A stretch of 16,546 nucleotides of DNA. Origin: Dentipellis sp. KUC8613. Its lineage: Eukaryota > Basidiomycota > Agaricomycetes > Russulales > Hericiaceae. The notes beneath the pieces are model-generated. The model was not told the DNA's origin. It searched no databases and worked only from the letters and a program-made list of their open reading frames with translations. Below are positions 1 through 8,892 of this stretch, piece after piece. The DNA lies in the NCBI GenBank assembly GCA_002286715.1, contig NSJX01000188.1, forward strand, positions 1 to 16,546, given 5' to 3'. Position 1 is the first letter of the stretch, and each line of letters starts with the position of its first letter. A program made the position numbers and the translations under genes.

Positions 1-330
1 GGTGTTCTCCTCGGTCCGAGGAGCTCCGAGGAGCCAAGGGATTTGACCGAGACATCGATCCTCGGTCTAGGGTCCTCGGTCCGAGGTGCTTAGTCAGCAT
101 ACCGAGACGTCGGTCCGAAATCTCGGAAACGTCGGTGAAGAGAATGGGAAACATCGGTGTCGGTGTTGGTGCTCGGTCACGGGTTTGGTGCTCGGTCTCG
201 GTGCTTGGTGCTCGGTGCTCAGTGCTCGGTGCTCGGTGCTCGGTGCTCACTGCTCGGTGCTCGGTGCTCACTGCTCGGTGGTCGTCGGAAGGAGTTGAGG
301 AAAGTGATGAGATAAGGAGCGATCCTTGAC
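1..330. repeat. CTCGGT-rich region with a 7-bp tandem array
   Basis: The first 290 bases are dominated by CTCGG/CGGTC words. From 201 to 284 they form a clean tandem array of 12 heptamers with consensus GTGCTCG (variants GTGCTTG, GTGCTCA, CTGCTCG, GTGGTCG). The last six units make two 21-bp higher-order repeats, 243-263 and 264-284. Isolated copies of the heptamer lie at 169-175 and 188-194. Upstream, at 7-23 and 74-86, short inverted repeats (CTCCTCGG-T-CCGAGGAG type) use the same words. Two open frames cross the array, but both are simple-sequence translations without true ATG context, so I do not call a gene. Confidence 0.85.
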
Positions 331-385
331 ACTCCAGAGGATTTGTATCTGACCTCCCCTTAGATATTCATGAGTCCTTAGGTTC

Positions 386-751
386 CCATTCTCTCGAGAA
401 TGGGTTCTATCGGACAGCTTTTGCAGGGACATCACGTGCCACACGTGATGTGGTCTCAGCTGTTCCGTGGAAGTTCATCCTGGGCGTGCGTTGAAAGTTA
501 CCCATAAATAATAATTACCAGTCCCCTTGCAATACAATGGGAACCATTTTGAAGTCAGATTCTCAAAGTCTGTCGGGAGAATGGGAATTGGTGCTTGCAC
601 CGCTACGATATGGCGCTCTGGCGTGCTTTGGGGCGAGAACAGAATGCTGAGTCACGTGACTAAATTCGGTTGCATTCGGTCAGGGTCTGAATCCGGTCTC
701 CCCTTGCTACGACGGTGTAGCCATCCACACGACCCATTCTCGAGAGAATGG
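386..751. repeat. Inverted 20-bp repeats, each a near-palindrome
   Basis: CCATTCTCTCGAGAATGGGT at 386-405 reappears as its exact reverse complement at 732-751. Each copy is a hairpin-capable palindrome (CCATTCTC and GAGAATGG arms with a two-base centre). No clear target-site duplication flanks the pair and the sequence beyond the 20 bp does not match, so a terminal-inverted-repeat element of about 366 bp is possible but not shown. Related GAGAATGGGA words occur at about 140 and 577. Confidence 0.55.
431..449. promoter_or_regulatory. Paired CACGTG boxes in inverted symmetry
   Basis: ATCACGTG (431-438) and CACGTGAT (442-449) are separated by CCA, giving an inverted repeat with two CACGTG E-boxes. 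bHLH factors of the Cbf1 type bind this core in fungi. A third, embedded in a perfect 12-bp palindrome AGTCACGTGACT, lies at 650-661. The sequences are seen directly; regulatory function is inference, and the target gene is unknown because the only gene close by (782-2038, minus) ends here rather than starts. Confidence 0.4.
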
Positions 752-781
752 AAACACAACATATATAGAATAGAAATCATA

Positions 782-2038
782 TTACACTATCTCACGGCCG
801 AGTACATCAACATGATACAGACATGTGTACTCAGACTGACCCCAATTATCTAGCACCTGCAAAACAACCTTTTTGAACTGCTTCTGTGAATAGGATTGAT
901 TCTGTAGAGTGAACTTCTGCCTCTGTGCACCTGTAACAGCAAAAGAACCAGAAATGATAGGTATGCCTCGATACGGGCCAAATTCGGGCACTTGGGAGTG
1001 TGGCTCGAGATGTTCAATTTGAGAAAGCAATGTATGAGGCTCCTGTTGATCTTCAAGGCCCCACAAAATGAACGCCCGAAGAGCGGACTTGGGATGAAGG
1101 TCGAGGGGGTGCTCGAAAGCTATCCCAGATACGTGTACGGGCCTTGGAAGATCAATACCAAGTTGTCCCGAGACACCACGGAATGCCCAACATTTGGACA
1201 ACCCTGCCTGCGGGGATAGTGGTGTTTGGGCCGTGGGAAGTGATGACAGCTTGAGCCAGACGGCGACATCAAGGCGAAGGGAGGGGGGCGGAGGAGAATA
1301 GGATGGAGAGGTTAACATTGCGATTGCACTCACGCCATGCGCCACGCTAGAAAAGACGTCATCGTGACTGTCGCTCTCGATTTGAAGGCCACGGTCATCC
1401 ACAGTCGATTCGTTTGCCAATCCAATCAGCTGGCCAACGAGGGAAGCACGGCTGCAGATGTCGAACGTTAGGGCTGGCCAAAAGCGACGGCCATGTTCAA
1501 AATCCTCCAACTGCCGTAGGGATAAGGGGCCCAGGGAGAAAATGATGTCTCCATAGGCTTCTCCGTGGTGAAAGTGACTCGGAAGCGTCGAAAAACGCAA
1601 AGCTGTGGCACCATTCTGACAGCCGCGAAGATAGACGCTGAATTCGTAGTCCACTGCGCAGGATAGCAACACGAAAGCCACACAGCAGTGTGCAATCGTC
1701 GCGAGAGCAAAGCGCAAGAAGATTGTGATGACGGGGAAGGATGTGACATATATGTGTTGTAACCAAGTGGACGCCGAAGCCACGCACGAGCTGCGGTCGA
1801 TAATCTTATTGCGATTGATTTGCGGAGACGTTACATATTTCTCTACTGGGACCGGAGGCTTTGTCGTGTCAGCACAGGCTGTTGGCAGAAAGATGAGTGA
1901 GAATGACTGCACATACTGTCCTATATCCAGATTCTGGTCTGATTGTGCTCGGAATGAAAGAGTCCTCCCTCTTGCAGAAGCGTTCTCTGCCAAACTTGAT
2001 CCGTTGCCTCGTCGTTTCGACATCGCTGCCACCTGCAT
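782..2038 (-). CDS. SUN-domain (Sad1/UNC-84) nuclear envelope protein
   Basis: I read a 418-residue protein from the ATG at 2036-2038 (a second ATG five codons on, at 2021-2023, starts MSKRRGNG and is equally possible) to TAA at 782-784. A basic N-terminus is followed by a hydrophobic segment at about residues 101-129, a likely transmembrane helix. The C-terminus carries SUN hallmarks: CWAFRG at about 283, the GQLGI strand, an EH, SALRAF..WGL, and a final NWGQSEYTCLYHVDVLG. SUN proteins sit in the inner nuclear membrane with the SUN domain in the perinuclear space, where they bind KASH proteins in the LINC complex; some fungal SUN proteins are in the ER. The usual DYAL-like opening of the domain is not clear, so the middle part may be diverged or hold an unrecognised in-frame intron. 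The frame continues upstream to 2167 but without an earlier ATG. Confidence 0.85.
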   Translation of the reverse strand: MQVAAMSKRRGNGSSLAENASARGRTLSFRAQSDQNLDIGQYVQSFSLIFLPTACADTTKPPVPVEKYVTSPQINRNKIIDRSSCVASASTWLQHIYVTSFPVITIFLRFALATIAHCCVAFVLLSCAVDYEFSVYLRGCQNGATALRFSTLPSHFHHGEAYGDIIFSLGPLSLRQLEDFEHGRRFWPALTFDICSRASLVGQLIGLANESTVDDRGLQIESDSHDDVFSSVAHGVSAIAMLTSPSYSPPPPSLRLDVAVWLKLSSLPTAQTPLSPQAGLSKCWAFRGVSGQLGIDLPRPVHVSGIAFEHPLDLHPKSALRAFILWGLEDQQEPHTLLSQIEHLEPHSQVPEFGPYRGIPIISGSFAVTGAQRQKFTLQNQSYSQKQFKKVVLQVLDNWGQSEYTCLYHVDVLGREIV

Positions 2039-2249
2039 TCGCGGATGGAAGGTCTTGCGACATAGCCAGATGCATCGTTTTCTTAGAAAGGTATGAGGAT
2101 GTGAGGATATGAGTAGTGAGGTGCGGGTGGCGAGAGACAAAGAAGCAGGCTTCGCCGCGTTGAGCAATTACTCTGACTATGAATTTCCCCTCGAATTAAA
2201 GGTTCCCTAATGCAATCATGATAGATTGAAGATTCTTTCTACAAGCAAA
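2039..2249. other. Short spacer between two minus-strand genes
   Basis: These 211 bases lie between the start of the SUN gene and the stop of the next gene on the same strand. They should hold the SUN promoter and the upstream gene's 3' end. I see no clear TATA box. Confidence 0.4.
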
Positions 2250-2925
2250 CTACACCACGATCCAATCCTCCAGGCTCTCCTCTTCGTACGAGCAGCTGCG
2301 CATGGACCCTCCTATGCCATGAGCCACTTCCTGAGTCGTGACTCGGATACGAGACAGTGCAGACGGGCAATCTAGGCCCTCCGCACTCCAACCCTCCACA
2401 TTCCAGCCCTCGACATTATCGAAAAATGAGTGAAGAAGTGACTTCAAATAAGCTGTTACGAAGCGGAACGTAGATCTTTGGTCTGAGAGCCGGAGTTTGG
2501 TGATATAGTCACGGAGTCTCGAAGATTCACGAGACGTCTCAAACCGAAATTCGTAATGAACAGATTCATTAGTGGCAGTGATGCATATCGTTCGCATATC
2601 CTGGGGAAAGGTGCATCAGCGGGTATGCAGACTAGCACAGTCCGGTGCGTACGCTTTTGTAGCTCACTGCCCACGGCTCCGATAATAGCGACGAAAATAT
2701 CAGTTGGAGGCCTCGCTCCGGGCGCATACTTGCAGCGACTAGCAAATCTTCGAGCTTTCTCAGCAATTTGAATTACTTGGCGTGAAGTGATCACCTACGT
2801 TCGTCGGTATCAACTTGGTACAACACGGCCTTAGCGGGTAAATCCACTGCTAGTGGCCCGCTTTCGCCTTCTCTTCTGGCCGATATATGTATACCGGAGA
2901 AGGCTGCCAGTGCGTACGGATACAT
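2250..2925 (-). CDS. Unrecognised small protein, three-exon model
   Basis: Not recognised. My model has exons 2925-2799, 2754-2675 and 2600-2250 (185 residues, TAG stop at 2250-2252). Intron 1 (2798-2755, 44 nt) has donor GTAGGT and keeps frame, joining a VDTDE end to an RRFASRC stretch. Intron 2 (2674-2601, 74 nt, GTGGGC...CCCCAG) is less certain: the better-looking GTACGC donor at 2652 is in the wrong phase. The first exon starts at an ATG preceded by an in-frame stop. The product is soluble, with a PGARPPTDIFVAIIGA segment, then a YEFRFET...LRDYI stretch and an acidic end (EEESLEDW). No signal peptide or membrane helix is seen. The gene shares strand with its neighbours and lies 211 bp upstream of the SUN gene. 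The last exon looks the most protein-like. Confidence 0.45.
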
Positions 2926-3301
2926 TTCTCTAGATCAATAGCCGATCAGTACTGACAGTGTGAAATCACTCCATCGAGTCCAAGAGTACATATGTGCGAA
3001 TACGCACAGAGAGATTCTCAATGGCACCGAGGAAGATGAAACTACCGAAACTACCGGTAGATGAGGATGCAAGGGGAAGACGGTGGCTATCAGGTCGTGA
3101 TGGTGTAAGGTTGGAGAGAGCTTCAGCCTGTAGAATATAAGAGCACCAGGTCCTTTGTTCTCGGCACCGCTGGTGAAGCCACAACTGCCCTTGTCATCGA
3201 TGAAAGAAACCAGAGAAACTCAAAGAGAGCAGACCTGCTCATTGAATGCCACATGCCATTGAAAAGAGTCAACACAGAAAGAGGTCGAGAAGGGATGTAG
3301 A
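2926..3301. other. Spacer with no supported gene
   Basis: This lies between two minus-strand genes. A minus-strand frame around 3190-2940 is open but carries no recognisable domain or start. The 3' end of the large gene could extend to a TGA at 3194-3196 if an intron beginning GTATAT (donor at 3322) and ending near 3235 is used; that would replace the last residues of the product. Otherwise this is 3' UTR and promoter. Confidence 0.4.
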
Positions 3302-6300
3302 CTAAGCGCGAGAAGATAATATACCCGTCTCGATCCAGCTATCCAATTCGGAGAGATCGACGTTTCCCGGGTCGTCAGGGACATGATTGTCTCCATTGAT
3401 ATGAAGATAACGTGCTGCTTCACTACATGAGGTCGTGAATCTAGATAGCTCAGACCAAGATGGAATGAAAAAAACGTACCGCCTCACTGACTCAGACAAG
3501 GTGATGTCGACGGGAGGCTTGATGCTGAGCTCCTTGATGGCGGCTTGGGATTGCTTGGCTAACCAAGCAGGATTGTACCAGTTGAACGGCAAACCGACAA
3601 TGGCATTCCCTTTCTTCGCTTGTGGAGACGGTCTTCTATGTCTGGGCCAGCAACCGCGTTCTGGAATACCGGCAGCGTCAAACTTCTTAGGGATATAAAG
3701 CAGGTCCATTACCCGCAGAATCTTCCGAATATATGGTGCCCTCCATTCTGGCTCCCGGATGCGATAAATCTTGCCGCCATTGACAACTCCGCCTTCATGA
3801 TCGGACTCGTCGTCGCTCATCCCAAGAGGGCTCAATGCCTTCATCATAGAGATATACGGCAAGAGATCGGAATGATAATGGCAGCTATCATCACGCCTTT
3901 GAAATAACTGCCATGGACGAAGGAATTCAGCTGTTGATCATCAGCAAGAGACATGAGAAGAGTACTTACCGTCTGTACACGTTTCATTTGACGGTTACTA
4001 GCCTTGGTCTCCTCCTTGCTTCTCCTCTTTCGACGAGGAGTATTCGAATCAGCTAGAACCTCCTTATACGTATCCTTATGTTTTCCCTTCAGATATTTGA
4101 GATGTTCGAGAAACTGTTTGGCGATTTCCTGTTCGGTCTTCTCTGGAAATTCGCCGGCAGCAGTCCACTCTTCGACAAAAATTTCGGAAAGGCGGACATT
4201 CCAGGGAGTTTGGGTCGAGGCAGCGAAGACGTCGCAGCGGAAGTACTCGACAGAAGGCCCGTCGTCCGTGTTGGAGGTCATCTCGAATTGGCGGACTCTC
4301 TCTTCTGTCGGTAAAGGAAACCGGCTCTCCGAGTCATTGAGACGGAGAAGTCGTTCTGTCAACGTGCGAACGCATTTCTACGTTCTTGTCACTAATGACC
4401 AACATTCGAAGCGGTTATGAACTCACATTGAAAGTGTTCTTCGACTCGGGTCTGACATTAGGGTCGTCGGCAGGTTCTCGAAACCCGTGAAGAGTTTTGC
4501 CCTTTTGGCTGTGATGTCTTGGCGAAGGTTCTTCTTCTTCAGACTCATAGTATGTTTTGAGCGGAGGTTTATTACGAGTGCGGATGTGCTCGACAACAGT
4601 TTCTTGCAGGCAAGCCATCTGCTTTCGCAGGCCATGAACCTGTATACCCAGCTTACTTACCTCCGACCGTATTGAATCATCACCAGCATGCTGTATACGA
4701 CGTGAGAGGATACCGTTATGAGCGTAGCGAGAACGTACACTCGGGTTAACAGGTGGAGCCCCCCCTGCGTTCGGCGGAGGACCGCTAGGTCGAGATGAGG
4801 GCCCGACCACGGGAGGTGAAGGTGAAGGTGTTCCCTCATGCGATGGGCGTCCCGTTTTACCGGCTGCAGTGTCCCCAGCATAACTCATCTCCACGTCTTC
4901 ATCTTGAGGGGTTTCACGGCTGTCGGCTGGGTCTAAATCAGGTTGTTGGCTGCCAGGGTTGCTGCGTGGGGATTCAGATGTAGAACCAGCACTTTGCACC
5001 GTGTCCTTCTAGGAAAAAGTAGAAGCGAGGAACGGTGTGAACAAGGCCAATCACGACAATTTGTAGGGATCTCTCTGTACCTGTTTGCCTTTGCTCCGTG
5101 CACGCGGAGAAGGATGCCTGCGGCCAGTCGCCCTCTGGTCTACCTCGGTCCCGGACAGGCTGGCAGATTCGACAATTATGTAGCGGTGATCTGCCGGAAG
5201 ATGGGCTCGTTGCCTCAAATCTGTCGATGAAAACAGTAGGCAAGAGGCAAAGCAAGCAAGGAGAAACCCATACCTGGTCCATCTTCGTCCGAAGTGTCTT
5301 CGACTAGAACTTCATAGGGACGACGGGCATTCGATGCTGCCGAAGATGCCTTGGGAGGACCCTGTGCGTCTACCGAAACATGGGGTGTCGAGGCGGGAGG
5401 AGACGCCCGACCAGAATCTGGCGGTAGATTGCTAATACCAGCAGCCTGATCCGCTGATGGTGTACATTTGTCTGTAGCATTCAGAGTAGCAACGCCAGAA
5501 GGTGGCGTCGATCGCAAGTCTGGAAGCGGACCTGTAGTACCACAGTTGGTCGTCGGCTGCGGGGCAGGAGGCTTGGCCACCGCAGCACAGGAAGACGCAA
5601 GACTGAAGTTTTCGCTACGAGAGGATTCATCTACATCCACGTTCATCCCCAATTCATCGTCCAAGGGTTGGCTATCGAGCGATGCACGCGTCTTGGAGTG
5701 ATCCGGAGCAAAAGGTCCTGTTTCCGACTCCTTCGATGGGTGGCCGATGCCAGAAGCTGGACTCGCCAGTAGTGTAGGCTCATTTGTGGTATTTGGACTA
5801 GCACCACTGAAAGCTGGGGTCAATTCCGAGTCTGGAAGCTGTCCTGTATTACCACAGTCGGTCGTCGGGTGCGAAGCAGGAGGCTCAGTTGCAGTCGCAG
5901 AGGGAGATGCAGGACTAAAATTTCTGTGATGAGAGAGCTTATCTGCATCTATGTTCATCCTCGTGCCGCCGCCCACGGGTTGGCCATCGAACGATCCAGG
6001 CATCGTGGGCAGATCTGGGGCCGCTGTCGGAGTGGAAGGTGCCGGTCCCGACTCCATCGATGAGTGGCCGACGCCGGAAGTTGGACTCGCCAGGGGTATA
6101 CCCTTGTCTGTGGCATTCAAATTAGCGCCGCCGGGAAGTGACGTCGGTTGAGAGTCTGTAAGGGGCTCCGTGGTGCCGCAGTCGGTCGTTGCTTCCGGGG
6201 CAGGAGGCTCAGCTGCATTTCCGCGAAGAGAGGACTCGTCTACGTCTACGTTCATCCTCATGTCGCCGCCCACGGGTTGGCCATCGAACGATCCAGGCAT

Positions 6301-8892
6301 TGTGGGCAGATCTGGGGCCGCTGTCGGAGTGGAAGGTGCCGGTCCCGACTCCATCGATGAGTGGCCGACGCCGGAAGTTGGACTCGCCAGCGATATACCC
6401 TCGTCTGTGGCATTCAAACTAACACCGCCGAGAGGTGACGTCGGTAGAGAGTCTGTAAGCGGCTCTGCAGCACCGCAATCGGTCGACAGCCGCGGGGCAG
6501 GAGGCTCGGCAACCGCGGCAGAGGGAGACACAGAGTTCACATGCACAGCATGGGACGCATCATCGCGGCCTGCCACCGTATCTACGCCAGTATTTTCCGG
6601 GTGACTAGGCAGAGATGGAGCGTCCGAAGCATGTGCAGACTCAGATGCACCTTGTGAGAGACGATCGGTGAGGTCCTCGGCCATGGCGTTGATGAAACCC
6701 CCAACTTGGGATGAAGAATCAGTGTTTCCACCCGACATTGATGTGGCTTGTGCCGAGGCGTCGCCCATTGGTAAGTCCTCGTCGGCAGGCGGCTCTGCTA
6801 CAGGCTGTGATACCATTGCAGGTACCGCAGGTAGGACATTCCTTCTCTTATTCTGCAGCAGTCAATCAGAAGGAACAGCTGAAAGTATCGGATGACGTAC
6901 TCTAGTAGCTCTCGCGTTTGATGTACCCGTTTTCTTTTGGACAGCCCTTTTCTTCCGAGCTTGAGGCAACTGCTGGACCTTCGCAGCCTAAAGAAGAGAC
7001 ATCAGTCAGGGTTCCTGAGAGAGAAGAAACGAGCGCATGTCTGCACTAGAAAAGACTGACAGACTTCTTACGCTCTTTAGTTGCCCGCAGTGAAAATCGT
7101 CCAATGTGAAAATCGTTATTGCCACCCGTAGGTTCATCCTGCGACTGGACTTCATGATCAATCACACCGTGAACGGAGGTAGGTCTAGACTATGTGAGTT
7201 ACTGCAGGCCTCATACATGTCTGACGGACTTACTGGGCGCTGTTCGACGGCGTTGTTGTCGTGTCCGGAACTTCACCTCTCGGTTCCTCCATTACGATAT
7301 CTGCGACCTTTTCATCTGACCTAAAAGAATAGTTGGGAACAGGAACGATAAGGGAGGTATCACGATAGAGACGTACGTTTCTGCTCTTGGGCGTGTACCT
7401 ACCCCTGCAGGTGTTTCTGTTGCAGTTGTGGATGAACTCCGTAGTGGTCGCAAATCAATACCATCGTGTGCGTCAAGACAAGACTGTGCGAGAGGAGCTA
7501 GTACATCCTCGGAGGATGAAGCAGGCGCAGGATTAAGAGGCGCCGAAGAAGTCGAAGGCCTGTCGAAACGAAGCAACGAAGGTCTGTCAGCGCAGATGAT
7601 AGAAGAATATGTGGCTCGGAAACATACGTCATGTTGTTGCAATCCATAATCCCGGAAGCTTCATCCAACGAAGTGGGGGCATTCACGCTCTGCAGATGCA
7701 TAGGCTGTTCTTCATCAGCGCCTGCAGAAAGAGATGAGCGTGGGGAATGATCGATGGGCCCATGGGCTTCCTTCTGCACCCCATGTGCTGGGTTTGAAGT
7801 CGTAGATCCGGTATTTTCGTATCTGGTCGGCTCCTCATGAAGGTCCCTGAGGTCTGGCGAACTCTCCCGAGAGGGTTCGATGTTTGGCAGCGCCAAGTCG
7901 GAAGATAGTGCGCCTTCGCTAGGAGGCCGTGAGTTGATTGGCGACTCGGAAGCTCGGGGATTGTCTGGCTTCGGAGGACATAACAGATCGGGCAGTGCGT
8001 CCCGACGCCCATCTGAAGCCAAATTTGTCGCTCCAAGAGGCGATGGTGAGCGAGAGGCAAGCTGAGGAGGGCCGGGAGCCGCGGATGGAGATGGCGCAGA
8101 TAAGCTCTCTACAGATTCCATCAGCATCGCCTCGACAATTTCTGAATCTTCGTCCAGTTGCTCTCCCGAGGTCACGTCAGAAGATTCGGCGCCGTCGGGT
8201 ACGAGCATCGAGAGGATCTCTGCAGCTGAGGATGAAGATGAAACCGACCCTGTTTCCCGATCTTGGGCAATGCCAGCGTTGTTGTAGTCGCTGTAAACGA
8301 CTTGTTATCGAAGAGAGCAAGACGAAACACCAAGGGAACCTACGGGCTGGCAGTGTGCACCTCCGGTTCCGGTCTTGTAGGCTCAGCTAACGTTAAAACA
8401 CTGTGATTATGCTATTAGACGGATTCCCTTCCGAAAAGAATGAGCTAATTACTCTGGTCCGTCTCCCCACCTAGGAATCTTCTCCGGTCGCTCGTTAAGT
8501 GGATGGATGTTTTTCGCATGAAATCTAGCGGGCCTGCTCTTCCGCTTTTGCGGAATAATGGGCGGGGGCGGGCGGGGCTTGAGTAGCTTGAAGCCCGTCC
8601 TGCTCGTACGCGAGGGCGGCGCATTGAAGACAAATGGCTGGTCCCGAGGCTGACTGTGCATGTCAGAGTAAATGACAGTAGGATTGGAGGATAGTTCATC
8701 GCCAGCGATGGAGGTCGAGTTTCCCGTAGACATAATAATTTCTTCGCCGTTAGCATCGCCAGCGATGCAGAATGAGTGTCCCGAAGACATGTTGACGTCT
8801 TCACCTGCCACCGAGGAAGACTTCGGTGAGCGAATCCGATGTAATATGTTTTATCACTCACTAGCAGAGTTTTGAATGGTGTAGTCATTCAT
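3302..8892 (-). CDS. Large repeat-bearing hypothetical protein, 14 exons
   Basis: Exons: 8892-8862, 8804-8453, 8400-8344, 8290-7628, 7583-7377, 7320-7234, 7184-7061, 6987-6901, 6852-5274, 5220-5081, 5008-4427, 4377-3970, 3907-3480, 3422-3302. All junction phases agree, giving 4,866 nt and about 1,621 residues. Introns are 44-73 nt. Residues 1-500 are Ser/Pro/Glu-rich. A basic stretch at about 508-540 (QARKKRAVQKKT, NKRRN) looks like a nuclear signal. Residues about 651-1043 are four degenerate repeats near 99 residues. A short coiled coil may lie at 1224-1251. The C-terminal module (about 1304-1600) holds PWNVRLSEIFVEEW, a basic RRKRRSKEE block, GMSDDESD, then EPEWRAPYIRKIL, RGCWPRHR and FNWYNPAWL. 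I associate this module with multicopy hypothetical proteins of Agaricomycetes from general familiarity; its function is unknown. Least certain are exon 7 (alternative acceptor 7139 and donor 7071), the weak GTCAGT donor at 7060 and the 3' end. Splitting into two genes is possible. Confidence 0.7.
3480..4377 (-). other. C-terminal conserved module of the large protein
   Basis: Exons 12 and 13 of the large gene carry the part that looks conserved rather than disordered. It runs from TERLLRLNDSE through a VEYFRCD...PWNVRLSEIFVEEW core, a helical KFLEHLKYLK-like stretch, a basic RRKRRSKEETKASNRQMKR segment, GMSDDESD and an aromatic-rich tail (EPEWRAPYIRKIL, CWPRHRRPS, GLPFNWYNPAWLAKQ). Intron 3969-3908 (62 nt, GTAAGT...GGCAG) is needed to join the basic segment to LFQRRDD and GMSDDESD. 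I know of no biochemical role for this module. Confidence 0.6.
5340..6510 (-). repeat. About four tandem coding repeats of near 99 codons
   Basis: Inside exon 9 of the large gene, units begin with AEPPAP or a variant, then T-DCG, a PLTD..P block, LNATD, LASPTSGVGH, a PxxP-rich block, PGSFDGQPVGG and MNVDVDESS. The two most similar copies are offset by exactly 297 bp: the stretches starting at 5974 and 6271 agree for about 120 bases with one mismatch seen. Two further copies towards the C-terminus are diverged. This shows recent in-frame duplication within a disordered region. Confidence 0.8.

Larger units (their letters stand above)
331..781. other. Intergenic segment downstream of the SUN gene, with palindromes
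   Basis: I see no gene here. The segment holds an inverted pair of 20-bp words (386-405 and 732-751), each itself nearly palindromic around CTCGAG, plus CACGTG boxes at 433-438, 442-447 and 653-658. The next gene on the minus strand ends at 782. The DNA could be the promoter of a gene to the left of the window or a small decayed repeat. The sequence does not decide between these. Confidence 0.5.

Noticed and set aside
86..329. Two overlapping plus-strand open frames rich in Cys-Ser-Val-Leu repeats
   Set aside because: They are translations of the 7-bp tandem array. The first starts with GTG, and neither has a domain.
1871..1916. Possible intron with GTATGT donor in the SUN gene
   Set aside because: The nearest acceptors give 38, 58 or 71 nt with the wrong phase or an immediate stop, so the unspliced frame is better.
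2601..2652. Intron with donor GTACGC in the small gene
   Set aside because: The donor and branch site look good and the length is ideal (52 nt), but joining leads to a stop within about ten codons. I kept the in-phase GTGGGC donor, with low confidence.
5468..6604. Several plus-strand open frames opposite exon 9 of the large gene
   Set aside because: They mirror the repeat-bearing minus-strand exon, repeat with the same period, and have no splice partners or domains.
8445..8888. Minus-strand open frame of 147 codons starting at ATG 8888
   Set aside because: It overlaps exons 1 and 2 of the large gene in another frame. The alternative frame joins by proper introns (8861-8805, 8452-8401) and has repeat-like, protein-like composition.
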